Positions 23,377 to 31,556 of a stretch of 64,000 bases of DNA are shown one piece after another; the first letter of the stretch is position 1; every line of letters starts with the position of its first letter. Source of the DNA: DASUPK01 sp963831605 (GTDB lineage Bacteria; Actinomycetota; Thermoleophilia; Solirubrobacterales; 70-9); contig CAWHQR010000002.1 in assembly GCA_963831605.1 (NCBI GenBank), positions 248,001 to 312,000 on the forward strand. The letters run 5' to 3'. Both the position numbers and the translations under genes were made by a program. Under the pieces are notes generated by a model. The model saw only the letters and a list, made by a program, of their open reading frames with translations. It ran no database searches and was not told the DNA's origin.

Positions 23377-24264
23377 ATGAGAAGGGATCGAGTCGTCCGC
23401 CTTGCTCTCGCAGCCCTGGTTCTGCCCCTGCTCGCAATCCCCGCAATCGCCCAGGCCACGGTCACGATCGGCAGCAGCCTTCAGACGGCCGCGAACGTTT
23501 CCACCGGCGGCTGCGTCGGCGGGACGTGCACCATGGCGATCGGTGCGCTCGCTCCGGATCGCCAGGCCCAGGACGGCATCGCTTCTCCTGTCAACGGCAC
23601 GATCACCACGTGGCGGATCCGGACGGGGATCACCTCCGGTCCGGCGGCCCTCAGGGTCGTTCGCCCGCTCGCCGGCGGCCTTTACACGAGTGGAGGGGCC
23701 ACTCCCCAGGTCACCCCCGCAGCGAACGACACCAGCACCTTCGCCACCCAGCTGCCGATCCAGCAGGGTGACCTGATCGGAGTCGACTGTTGTGGGCCCG
23801 GCGGCGCCACCTTCTTCGGCAGCTCGAGCCCCCAGTCGACTCGCCTCGACTTCGAGCCCGGCCCGCTGGCGGCCGGTCCCGGCACCGCTCCGGCCGGGAA
23901 TGACAACTTCGAGGTGCTGGTCAACGCCGATATCGAACCGACCTCGGCGTTCACCATCACGCAGATGAGGAGGAAGAACAGTGGCGCGATCTCGGCGACG
24001 GTGCAGGTGCCGAACCCGGGGACGCTGGTCATTGGGGATCCGCATGACTACTCGCTCGGCGCCCCCGGCGGCAAACCGCTTCTACTGAAGCCCCACGTTG
24101 CCGATGTGACCCCTGGAGTCGTGACGGTGACGACGCGCCCGACGCCGCGCGCGCGAGACCTCCTGGCCCAGCGAGGACGGCTCAGTGTCCACGTCAAGGT
24201 CCTATTCACCCCGAAGGGCGGCTTGCCCTCGGGTCAGACGCGGAGAGTCAAGCTCAAGGGATAG
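23377..24264 (+). CDS. secreted two-domain protein of the SPxNG family with Ig-like C-terminal module
   Basis: The roughly 295-residue protein has a signal peptide (RLALAALVLPLLAIPAIAQA). The N-terminal beta domain (about 30-195) has SPVNGTITTWRIRTG, LRVVRPLAGGLYTSGG and LPIQQGDLIGVD. A C-terminal module has ISATVQVPNPGTLVIGD, VTVTTRPTPRARDLLAQRGR and LSVHVKVLFTPKGG, a repeat-type domain common in exported proteins of this bacterial group. The N-domain is shared with the products at 25641 and 43862. ATG 23377 has AGGG just upstream; ATG 23365 is an alternative. It is exported; the target is unknown. Confidence 0.7.
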   Translation: MRRDRVVRLALAALVLPLLAIPAIAQATVTIGSSLQTAANVSTGGCVGGTCTMAIGALAPDRQAQDGIASPVNGTITTWRIRTGITSGPAALRVVRPLAGGLYTSGGATPQVTPAANDTSTFATQLPIQQGDLIGVDCCGPGGATFFGSSSPQSTRLDFEPGPLAAGPGTAPAGNDNFEVLVNADIEPTSAFTITQMRRKNSGAISATVQVPNPGTLVIGDPHDYSLGAPGGKPLLLKPHVADVTPGVVTVTTRPTPRARDLLAQRGRLSVHVKVLFTPKGGLPSGQTRRVKLKG

Positions 24265-25545
24265 CTAGGTGCGAGTGAAGCGTCGTCCCGCCGTGGGCGA
24301 GGCTTCCTCATCGAGGCTGACGCGCTTGCCGGCCTTGACCGGCTGAAGGAAGTCGTCGGGCTCGGTGTCGGAGGCCTCGGCCTCCATCTGGGCGATGCGC
24401 TCGGGGGTGAGCTCTCCTGCGTTCTCCTCCTCGATCTTCGCCAGCCAGTCCGCGCCCTCTCGCGCCTTCTCCTCCTCGACCTCGACCTTGCCGCGGTCGA
24501 GCGACTTGTCGATCTCGGCGAACAGCGCGTCCACCAGATTGCCCTGCTTCACCTTCCGCAGCGGCTTGCCGTGGGCGAAGATCAGGCCCTCGTCCTTGGC
24601 GCCGGTGATCCCGAAGTCCGCGTGAGAGGCCTCGCCGATCCCGTTCACGGCGCAGCCGAGAACCGCGACCTCCACCGGCTCGGTGTAGGCCTCGAGGCGC
24701 TCCTCGATCTCGGCGACCACGGTGTCCATGTCGAACTGGAGGCGGCCACAGGTCGGGCAGGCGATCAGCACGGGGCCGCGCTCGCGCAAATGAAGGGCCT
24801 TGAGGATCTCCCAGGCGACCTTCACCTCCTCCTCGGCGTGAAAGGTCGAGAGGCTGATCCGGATGGTGTCCCCCACCCCGTCGGCCAGCAGCGTTCCCAG
24901 GCCGACCGAGGACTTGAGCGACCCGGACCACTTGGTGCCCGCCTCGGTGATCCCGAGATGGATCGGGTACGGGACCTTCTCGGCGAGCAGCCGGTTGGAG
25001 GCGATCGTGTTCGGCACGTTCGTCGACTTGATGGAGATCTTGAAGTTCTCGAAGTCGAGCCGCTCCATCAGCTCGACGAACTCGACGCCGGCCTGAACGA
25101 GCGCCTCGACCGAGTTCTCACGCTCCAGCTCGTGCAGGTGCTTGGGCAGCGAGCCGGAGTTGACCCCGATCCGCATCGGCACGTTCTTGGCGGTCGCCTT
25201 CTCGGCGACCTCGGCCACCTTCTCCGGGCCGCCGATGTTCCCCGGATTGAGGCGGATGCAGTCCGCTCCCGCATCGATCGCCTTCAGAGCGAGGGTGTGG
25301 TTGAAGTGGATGTCGGCGATCACCGGGATCGGCGATCCCTTGACTATCTCCTTGAGTGCCTCGACGTCCTTGTCACGCGGGACCGCGACGCGCACGAGGT
25401 CGGCGCCCGCGTCGGCGACCGTGCGGATCTGCTCCATGGTCGCCGCGAGATTGGCCGTCTCGGTCTTGCACATCGTCTGCACGGCGACCGGTGCGCCGCC
25501 CCCGATGGGGACGTCGCGCACGAAGATCTGACGCTTCGAGGCCAC
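24265..25545 (-). CDS. ispG: 4-hydroxy-3-methylbut-2-enyl diphosphate synthase (flavodoxin/ferredoxin-dependent)
   Basis: The roughly 426-residue protein has the TIM-barrel start (IFVRDVPIGGGAPVAVQTM), INPG-like IRLNPGNIGG, and the iron-sulfur ligand Cys residues in ACPTCGRLQFDMD and AVLGCAVNGIGEA. It catalyses the penultimate step of the MEP isoprenoid route; dxr of the same route is 8 kb away on the same strand. The start is GTG 25545 (GTG 25551 is also possible). The C-terminus has an extra acidic and charged tail of about 70 residues (KVEVEEEKAREGADWLAK onwards) beyond the usual end. Confidence 0.96.
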   Translation of the reverse strand: MASKRQIFVRDVPIGGGAPVAVQTMCKTETANLAATMEQIRTVADAGADLVRVAVPRDKDVEALKEIVKGSPIPVIADIHFNHTLALKAIDAGADCIRLNPGNIGGPEKVAEVAEKATAKNVPMRIGVNSGSLPKHLHELERENSVEALVQAGVEFVELMERLDFENFKISIKSTNVPNTIASNRLLAEKVPYPIHLGITEAGTKWSGSLKSSVGLGTLLADGVGDTIRISLSTFHAEEEVKVAWEILKALHLRERGPVLIACPTCGRLQFDMDTVVAEIEERLEAYTEPVEVAVLGCAVNGIGEASHADFGITGAKDEGLIFAHGKPLRKVKQGNLVDALFAEIDKSLDRGKVEVEEEKAREGADWLAKIEEENAGELTPERIAQMEAEASDTEPDDFLQPVKAGKRVSLDEEASPTAGRRFTRT

Positions 25546-25578
25546 GGGCACAGGGTAGCCGTGGGTCGTTTTCGCGGG

Positions 25579-25604
25579 TTGAGCCGCTGTAAACGTGAGA
25601 TGAT
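25579..25604 (+). promoter_or_regulatory. probable promoter of the 25641 secreted gene
   Basis: TTGAGC (25579-25584) and an extended -10-like TGAGATGAT (25596-25604) precede the gene. The same TGAGATGAT block recurs at the same kind of position (26434-26442) before the next secreted gene. Confidence 0.4.
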
Positions 25605-25640
25605 GCGCCCGCCAGGAAGAAACTACGAGGAGGGGACAAC

Positions 25641-26399
25641 ATGAAGCGTCGCGTCCATCGAAACGCTTTCGTCGCAGTACTCGCCCTGTCGGCCGCCGCA
25701 CTGCTGCCGGCCGCGGCATCGGCCGACACGGTGACGATCGGCAGCACCCTGTCCCATCCAAACACGCCGGCACTGTGTTCGGGCTGCGTCGGCGTCCAGG
25801 CGGGCGCGTCGAGCGGGCTCTCGAGCTTCTCCTTCACCTCTCCGGCGAACGGCGTCGTGACCGGCTGGTCCGTTCGCAGCGGCGACACCGGAGCGGTCTA
25901 CGGGCTGCGGGTCCTGCACCCGAACGGCGGGACGTCGTACACGAGCACGCAGGCCAGCGCACTCGCGCCGGCGATCGGCTCCGCCAGCGATGCGACCTAC
26001 CACTTCAACACCTCGCTCCCCATCCAGCAGGGCGACGCCATCGGCATCTCAACGGAGACCCCGTATGACCTCCCCCAGTACACGACGACGAACAGCTCCG
26101 ACGTTCTGGAGTACGCGTCCGGCTTCGCCAACGGGACGACCACCTCGTTCACCAACATCGGCGGGCTTCACGAGCTCCTGCTCCAGGCGACGGTGAAGTT
26201 CTGCCACGTGCCGAATGTCCACAAGCAGAAGAAGGTCAACGCCAAGACCGCGCTCGCGAACGCTGACTGCGGGGTCAAGGTGAAGAAGAAGGACACGCAC
26301 AAGACGAAGTTCCGCGGCAAGGTCCTGAAGCAGAAGAAGGCACCCGGCGCGACCTTCCCGCCCGGCACTGTCGTCCCGATCGTCATCGGGACGAAGTAG
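25641..26399 (+). CDS. secreted SPxNG-family protein with PASTA-like C-terminal module
   Basis: The 252-residue protein has a classical signal peptide (FVAVLALSAAALLPAAASA). The N-terminal beta domain matches the 23377 product: SPANGVVTGWSVRSGDTG, LRVLHPNGGTSYTST and LPIQQGDAIGIS. The last 65 residues (CHVPNVHKQKKVNAKTAL; ADCGVKV; KQKKAPGATFPPGTVVPIVI) follow the PASTA pattern VPxVxGxxxxxAxxxLxxx...APGxxxPxGxxVxLxV, with two Cys that may pair. PASTA modules bind peptidoglycan fragments, so cell-wall attachment is a reasonable inference. ATG 25641 has GAGGAGGGG upstream. It is divergent from ispG (95 bp between starts). Confidence 0.72.
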   Translation: MKRRVHRNAFVAVLALSAAALLPAAASADTVTIGSTLSHPNTPALCSGCVGVQAGASSGLSSFSFTSPANGVVTGWSVRSGDTGAVYGLRVLHPNGGTSYTSTQASALAPAIGSASDATYHFNTSLPIQQGDAIGISTETPYDLPQYTTTNSSDVLEYASGFANGTTTSFTNIGGLHELLLQATVKFCHVPNVHKQKKVNAKTALANADCGVKVKKKDTHKTKFRGKVLKQKKAPGATFPPGTVVPIVIGTK

Positions 26400-26414
26400 C
26401 GCGATGCGGATCGA

Positions 26415-26442
26415 TTGCAGCTCCTGGGGGATCTGAGATGAT
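26415..26442 (+). promoter_or_regulatory. probable promoter of the 26479 secreted-family copy
   Basis: TTGCAG (26415-26420), a 13-base interval, then TGAGATGAT (26434-26442), whose last six bases GATGAT would be the -10 with an upstream TG. GGGGAGAG before ATG 26479 is a good ribosome site, so the signals of this broken gene are intact. Confidence 0.35.
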
Positions 26443-26478
26443 CGCCGCTCCAGGGGGAACAGACCGAAGGGGAGAGAA

Positions 26479-27236
26479 ATGAACCGCCGCTGACGCGCAT
26501 CGCACTGGCGCAGCGCTGGCCGTCGCCTCACGGGCGCTCGCGTCGACCGCGCCGCCAGCTTTCACGTGACTGATCCGCGAGGTGCACGAGGGGCGACCAG
26601 CCAGAGCGACTACGTCGATGCTCCAGATGACCGCCGACGGCCAGAACACTCTCGCCGGACAACTACATCGACATCCTACGACGTGCAGACGGCGAGATGG
26701 CCAGGGCCGAGTCACTGATCTCCCCAACGTCGCCAACGGCCAGAACCAGCGCACCGTGCTGATCGGGAACACGGCGTGATCGGGGGCGGACTGTCGCGAA
26801 CGCCGGCGTCAGATCTGCAGACCAGATGGCGGTGTCTGCCTGGACACCCACAGTGGCTACGACGGCACCGGCGGCTTCGACTGCGTCGCCTGGGGCAACT
26901 TCAACGGCAGGACGACATCCGCTCTCTTCGCCGGCGCTGCCCACGGTGCTCCGGCGAGCCGGCGCTCGCTGCCGGCCAGACGCTCCAGCGGACGATCTCG
27001 CGCGGTTGCCCGACGGCGCTCGATGCGCGCCGACGACACGAACAGCAGCGCGGCCGACTTCTCGCTCGGCACTCCGATCCCGCGCAACAACGCGGCGACG
27101 CCGACCGAGACGCTCTGTCACGGGCACGACGCCGACAACACCGACACGAAGAAGAAGTGCAAGAAAAAAGAAGAAGAAGCGCTCGGCCGACTCGGCCAAG
27201 AAGAAGAAGTGCAAGAAGAAGAAGAAGAAGGGTTGA
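26479..27236 (+). pseudogene. frameshifted secreted LTD-like family protein, tandem copy 1
   Basis: A good ribosome site (GGGGAGAG) precedes ATG 26479, but the frame meets TGA after four codons. Pieces of the family continue in different frames: SFHV and the IREVHEG block, SQSDYV, MTADGQN, LTNVANGQNQRTVLIG-like residues, FDCVAWGNFNG, then DDTNSSAADFSLGTPIPRNN and a Lys-rich end SAKKKKCKKKKKKG stopping at TGA 27234. At least five frame changes are needed, including one at an A-run (aagaaaaaagaag) in the tail. Alignment with copies 2 and 3 defines the original product as an exported protein with a lamin-tail-like beta domain (inference). It is either a true pseudogene or poor consensus in a repeated locus. 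Confidence 0.7.
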
Positions 27237-27281
27237 TCCCGCTAAATCCCTTTTCGACTCCTGGCTCGTAGCAAGTGAGTG

Positions 27282-28031
27282 GTGAGGAGGAGACGACGCA
27301 CCTTTGCAGTTGCACTGACGTTCGCGGTCGCTTGGCGCTGCTCATTGCCGCCACCGCGGCCAGCGCGAGCTTCCACCTGATGAACATCAGGCAGGTCTAC
27401 GCGGGCGGAGGGAATCCGGCCAACGACTACATCGAGCTCCAGATGCGCTCGACTGGCGAGAACTTCACGGGTGGCCATCCAGTCCAGGTCTATAACGCCG
27501 TGGGGCTGCTGGCGAACTCCCACCCGCTGACCAACGTCCCGAACGGCGCCGACCAGTCGAACATCCTGATCGGCGATACCGGTGTGGCGAGCGCCTTCGG
27601 CGTGATGCCCGATGTCGTCGTCCCGGGCCTCGAGGTGAGCGATTTTGCGATGAACGGTGCGGTCTGCTACTCGGACAGCGTCCCTCCCGACTGCGTCGCC
27701 TGGGGAGGGTTCACTCCGCAGGGTGGCTTCCCCGATCCGGCCTCCGCAGGCGGCATGAACAACTTCGCCGGCGGGATCGCCGGCACGATGGCGCTGACTC
27801 GCCGAATCGATCGCGGCTGCGCCACGCTGCTGGAAAGCCCTGCTGACGACACGGGACCGTCCAGCGCCGACTTCACCCTCACCGCCCCGAGCCCGCGGAA
27901 CAACTCGATGGCTCCCGTCGACCACGCGTGCACGACCGGGAAGGCGAAGAAGAAGTGCAAGAAGCACAAGAAGAAGCCGCCGAGCGCTCTACTCCGCCAA
28001 GCACAAGAAGTGCAAGAAGAAGCACCGATGA
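27282..28031 (+). pseudogene. frameshifted secreted LTD-like family protein, tandem copy 2
   Basis: GTG 27282 opens a signal peptide (RRRRTFAVALTFAVA). One base appears to be missing near 27323-27335, and the rest (LALLIAATAASASFHLMNIR) continues in another frame. The core is then unbroken to about 27985: YIELQMRSTGENF, LTNVPNGADQSNILIGDTG, GAVCYSDSVPPDCVAWGGF, MALTRRIDRGCATLLESPAD. A second frame change puts the real end (SAKHKKCKKKHR) in a third frame, with TGA 28029-28031 overlapping the ATG of copy 3. Read in one frame it would run into copy 3, which is why a 504-codon open frame exists from 27275. An exported protein of unknown role. Confidence 0.68.
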
Positions 28032-28789
28032 GCCTGCGGCGCAGGTTCCTCCTGCTCTTCGCTCTGGCGTCCGTCGGGATGGCGGTGATGGCATCGAGCG
28101 CGAGCGCCACCTTCCACCTGCAGAAGATCCGCGAGATCTCGCCGGGAACCGGACGGCCAGAACAACAGCTACGTCGAGATCCAGATGTACGCGGGCTTCC
28201 AGAACTTCCTCAGCGGAGGGGCCGCACTCCATACGCTGCGCTCAGACGTGCGCGAGTCCGCAGAACTTCAGCCCCTTCACGAACGTCGCCAACGGCAACA
28301 CCCAGGACACGGTGCTGTTCGGCGATTCCGGGGATGTCGGCCGGCAGCAAGGACTTCAACGTCGACCTGAACCTGGATGCGATCGAGGCGGGTGGCGCCG
28401 TCTGCTACACGAGCGAGGTCGGGTTCAGCGATTGCGTTTCCTGGGGCAACTTCAACGACAACGCCAAGCTGATGACCCTGTACGGGACGACCGCAGGCAC
28501 CCCCGCGCCGGCGCTCACCTCGGGTATGGCCCTGCGCCGGTCGATCGCCCCCGGGTGCCCGACGCTCCTGGAGCCCTCGGACGACACCGACAACAGCGCC
28601 ACGGACTTCTCGGCGGCCACGCCCAACCCGCGCAGCAACGCCGTCGCCCCGACGGAGACTCCGTGCGCGGGCGGGCGGTGGCGGCGCGCCGCCCTCCTCC
28701 ACGCAGGCCCCGGCGTCAAGAAGAAGAAGTGCAAGAAGGCGAAGAAGCGCGCCGCGGCCGCGAAGAAGTGCAAGAAGAAGCGGAAGTAG
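28028..28789 (+). pseudogene. frameshifted secreted LTD-like family protein, tandem copy 3
   Basis: ATG 28028 starts an intact signal peptide (RRFLLLFALASVGMAVMA) and FHLQKIREISPGT. The frame changes at about 28154 (GQNNSYVEIQMYAGFQNF follows), again before QNFSPFTNVANGNTQDTVLF, and again near 28322, after which SKDFNVDLNLDAIEAGGAVC continues. VSWGNF, MALRRSIAPGCPTLLEPSDD and PNPRSNAVAPTE follow. A linker that reads naturally as GGGGAPPSSTQAPAS is also out of frame, giving paired shifts. The tail is KKKKCKKAKKRAAAAKKCKK, ending at TAG 28787. Stop and next gene's stop are adjacent on opposite strands. Confidence 0.68.
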
Positions 28790-29689
28790 CTACGCCCCGG
28801 CCTGCTGGAGCTTCCGCAGCAGGCCACTGACGCCGTCCGAGCCGTCGACTCGGATGCGATGCAGCTCGTACATGCGCCGCCGGGATGCCTCACCCGGCAG
28901 CTCTGTCGTGGCACCCAGATAGCCAGCACGGCGAACCGCTCGGATCGTCGAACCGTTGTACTTGCCGGCTGGGTAGCAGAAGAAGTTCACCGGCTGGTCG
29001 AATCGGTGCTTGAGGATCTGGCGCGAGCCGAAAACCTCCCGGCGCAGCCTGGACCCAGTCATCGTCGTCAGGTCGAGGTGGCTGATCGTGTGGGCGTCGA
29101 GCTCCCAGCCATCGTCGACGAGTTGCTCGACCATCCGATCGCTGAGCTCTCCGCCGAGGTTGCCAACGAGCAGGTTGAGGTCGCCCGGCCAGTGGAGGCG
29201 GCGCAGCGTCCGCCGCGCGAACACATAGTCTCCGCGGTAGCCGTCGTCGAAGGTGAGGACGATGGGCTTGGGCGGGAGCTTCCCCCCCTTGAACCAGGCG
29301 TCGTACACCTGGTTCAGGGTGACCGCCTTGTAGCCGCTGCGGGCGAGCCAATCGGCCTGCGCGGTGAAGGTTTTCGGTTCGACGAAGAGCTGTGGCAGTT
29401 GCGCGGTCGGAGGCGGACTGGCGATCACGTGGTACATCAGGATCGGGACCGGTCCCTTGTGGGGCTCCAGGTCGCCGGTGTCGGGAGGCGGCCCGACGCC
29501 TCCTCGGGCGAGCTTCGGGGGCGCGGAAGGGCCACCTGTGCTCCCGCCTGCGCCTGAGCCCAGAAGCGCGCCGATGACGGCGCTCGCCAGCGCGGCGACG
29601 ATCAGCGCGTTGCGGCGGCGAATCGCGGCTCTGCGGCGCCGCTCCTGCAGGTGGCGCAGCCGGCGCCGCCTGCGAATCGCGTCGTCCAT
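28790..29689 (-). CDS. membrane-anchored polysaccharide deacetylase (NodB/CE4 family)
   Basis: The 299-residue protein has a very Arg-rich N-terminus, one signal-anchor helix (about residues 27-45) and an outer NodB domain. Motif 1 is IVLTFDDGYRGDY (catalytic Asp and metal Asp), motif 2 is AHTISHLDL (H-x3-H metal ligands as HTISH), and the later motif is FFCYPAGKYN. CE4 enzymes deacetylate N-acetylglucosamine polymers, including peptidoglycan. It lies between the tandem secreted cluster and the acyl-CoA ligase, three bases from the latter. Confidence 0.9.
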   Translation of the reverse strand: MDDAIRRRRRLRHLQERRRRAAIRRRNALIVAALASAVIGALLGSGAGGSTGGPSAPPKLARGGVGPPPDTGDLEPHKGPVPILMYHVIASPPPTAQLPQLFVEPKTFTAQADWLARSGYKAVTLNQVYDAWFKGGKLPPKPIVLTFDDGYRGDYVFARRTLRRLHWPGDLNLLVGNLGGELSDRMVEQLVDDGWELDAHTISHLDLTTMTGSRLRREVFGSRQILKHRFDQPVNFFCYPAGKYNGSTIRAVRRAGYLGATTELPGEASRRRMYELHRIRVDGSDGVSGLLRKLQQAGA

Positions 29690-29692
29690 GGG

Positions 29693-31417
29693 TCAGCGCG
29701 CGTAGAGCGCCTCGATCTCCTCGGCGTACTTCTCGTCGATGGGCTTGCGCTTCAGCTTCATCGTCGGGGTCAGCTCATCGCCACCGGGCTCCCATGGCTC
29801 GGGGAGGATCGCGAACTTCTTGATCTGCTCGACGCGCGCCATCTTGGCGTTCGCCTGGTCCACGGCTTCCTGGATCACCTCACGCGCCTTCTCCTCCGAG
29901 GACAGCTCCTCCATCGACTTGCCATCGAGGCCGTTCTGCGAGGCCCAGACCGGTGCAAAGTCCGGGTCGAGGACGATCAGGGCGGTGTTGTAGGGCCGCC
30001 CGTTGCCGATCGCCACGGCCTGGCCGACGAGCGGGCTCGCGGTCTTCAGGTGCGCCTCGATATTGGCCGGCGACATGTTCTTGCCGCCCGCGTTGATGAT
30101 CAGCTCCTTCTTGCGGTCGACGATCTTCAGATAGCCGTCCTCGTCGATCTGGCCGATGTCGCCGGTGCGCAGCCAGCCGTCCTCGGTGAACGCCTCCGCG
30201 TTCTTCTCGGGCAGCTTGCGATACCCGGGCATCACGCAGTCGGCCTTGACCAGGACCTCGCCGTCGTCGTCGAGCCGGATCTCGATCCCGGGCGTCGGCG
30301 GGCCGACGGTGCCGATCTTGATCCGGTCGGGCGGGTTGATGGTGCCCAGCCCACAGGTCTCCGACATCCCCCAGAGCTCGCCGATCGGGATGCCGATGGC
30401 GTGGAAGAACTCGAGGACCTCGAACGGCGTCGGCGCGGCGCCCGCGTTGACGGCGAGCGCCTCGTCGAGCCCGAGCTGCTTTCGCAGGGCCGCGAACATC
30501 TGCTTGTCAGCCTGGGCGGCGGCCTCAGCGATCTCGGGCGGCACCTCCTCCCCGGCCTGCTCGAGCCGGACCTTCTGGAGCGATGCATCGAGCCCCATCT
30601 GAGCGGCTTCGCGTTGCTCGTCGGGCAGGCCGGCGATCATCGCCTCGAGACCCGCCTTGAGCTTCTCGAAGATGCGCGGCACGGCGAAGAACCAGGTCGG
30701 CCTCACCTTTGGCAGGAACTCGGCGATCCGGCGTGGATCCGAGCAGACGGTGACGGAGACGCCCTTGGTCACCGGCAGGTAGTAGTGGGCGTTGCGCTCG
30801 GCGACGTGGGCGGCCGGCAGCCAGGAGATCACCTTCGCCCCGCGCTCGGGCAAATCGATGAGTTCGTCGGCCGTGGCGATGGCGAAGAGCAGGTTGCGGT
30901 GGGTCAGCTGCACGCCCTTCGGTGGCCCGGTCGTGCCGGAGGTGTAGATCAGCGTGAGGAGGTCGTCGGGCCCGACCTGTTCGACCGAGTCAGCGGGGTC
31001 GAACTCGGGGTCCATCTCCATGAGCTCGTCGAGGGAGTGGTCACCGCTGTCGCTGTCCACGACGATCACCTGCTCGAGGGACGGCAGGTCGCCCCGGATC
31101 TCATCGATCTTGTCGATGAACGCTTCCTCGGTGATCACGATCTTGCTCTCGGCGTCCGAGAGGAGGTACTGGATCTGCTCGGGCGCGTAGGTCTGGTACA
31201 CCGAGAACGGAATTGCTCCCAGGGACACCGCCGCCAGGTCGCTGGGGATGAACTCCCAGCGGTTGTTGAGCAGGATCGCGACGGTGTCGCCCTTGGTCAG
31301 GCCGAGCTTCGCGAGGCCACCGGCGATCCTATGGACGGTGTCCTTGAGCTCGTTCCAGTTCAGCTCCTTCTCATGGGCCTCGTCGCGGATCGCCATGTCG
31401 TCGCCCAGGCGATCCAC
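29693..31417 (-). CDS. long-chain acyl-CoA synthetase (AMP-forming)
   Basis: The 574-codon frame has the AMP-binding motif LIYTSGTTGPPKGVQLTHRN (about residues 155-174), the ELWGMSETCGLGTI block, and GWLRTGDIGQIDEDGYLKIV with DRKKELIINAGGKN. It activates fatty acids to acyl-CoA, which could feed the WS/DGAT enzyme at 3940. Family-like residues (ENLVKAFYGVVDRLGDD) extend about 25 codons upstream of GTG 31417, and a strong GGAGG site is at 31502-31506, yet no ATG/GTG/TTG is found just after it. The true start may be non-standard or altered by an error. Confidence 0.92.
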   Translation of the reverse strand: MDRLGDDMAIRDEAHEKELNWNELKDTVHRIAGGLAKLGLTKGDTVAILLNNRWEFIPSDLAAVSLGAIPFSVYQTYAPEQIQYLLSDAESKIVITEEAFIDKIDEIRGDLPSLEQVIVVDSDSGDHSLDELMEMDPEFDPADSVEQVGPDDLLTLIYTSGTTGPPKGVQLTHRNLLFAIATADELIDLPERGAKVISWLPAAHVAERNAHYYLPVTKGVSVTVCSDPRRIAEFLPKVRPTWFFAVPRIFEKLKAGLEAMIAGLPDEQREAAQMGLDASLQKVRLEQAGEEVPPEIAEAAAQADKQMFAALRKQLGLDEALAVNAGAAPTPFEVLEFFHAIGIPIGELWGMSETCGLGTINPPDRIKIGTVGPPTPGIEIRLDDDGEVLVKADCVMPGYRKLPEKNAEAFTEDGWLRTGDIGQIDEDGYLKIVDRKKELIINAGGKNMSPANIEAHLKTASPLVGQAVAIGNGRPYNTALIVLDPDFAPVWASQNGLDGKSMEELSSEEKAREVIQEAVDQANAKMARVEQIKKFAILPEPWEPGGDELTPTMKLKRKPIDEKYAEEIEALYAR

Positions 31418-31556
31418 GACGCCGTAGAACGCCTTGACCAGGTTCTCGGCGGGCAGCTGGGGCGCTGCGCCCGCCGCTCGCGTGACGCTCTGAAGTCGTT
31501 ACCTCCACCGCCGCTCTCCTCTCCTCGGAAAGAACTGCTGCAAAACGCTACACCAG

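Noticed and set aside
27140..27236. AAGAAG-type repeats taken for a simple repeat array or CRISPR
   Set aside because: They encode the Lys-rich tail; no spacers or repeat unit of CRISPR size.
26479..28789. Programmed ribosomal frameshifting in the tandem secreted copies
   Set aside because: Shifts differ in place and direction among copies and no consistent slippery site with structure is seen.
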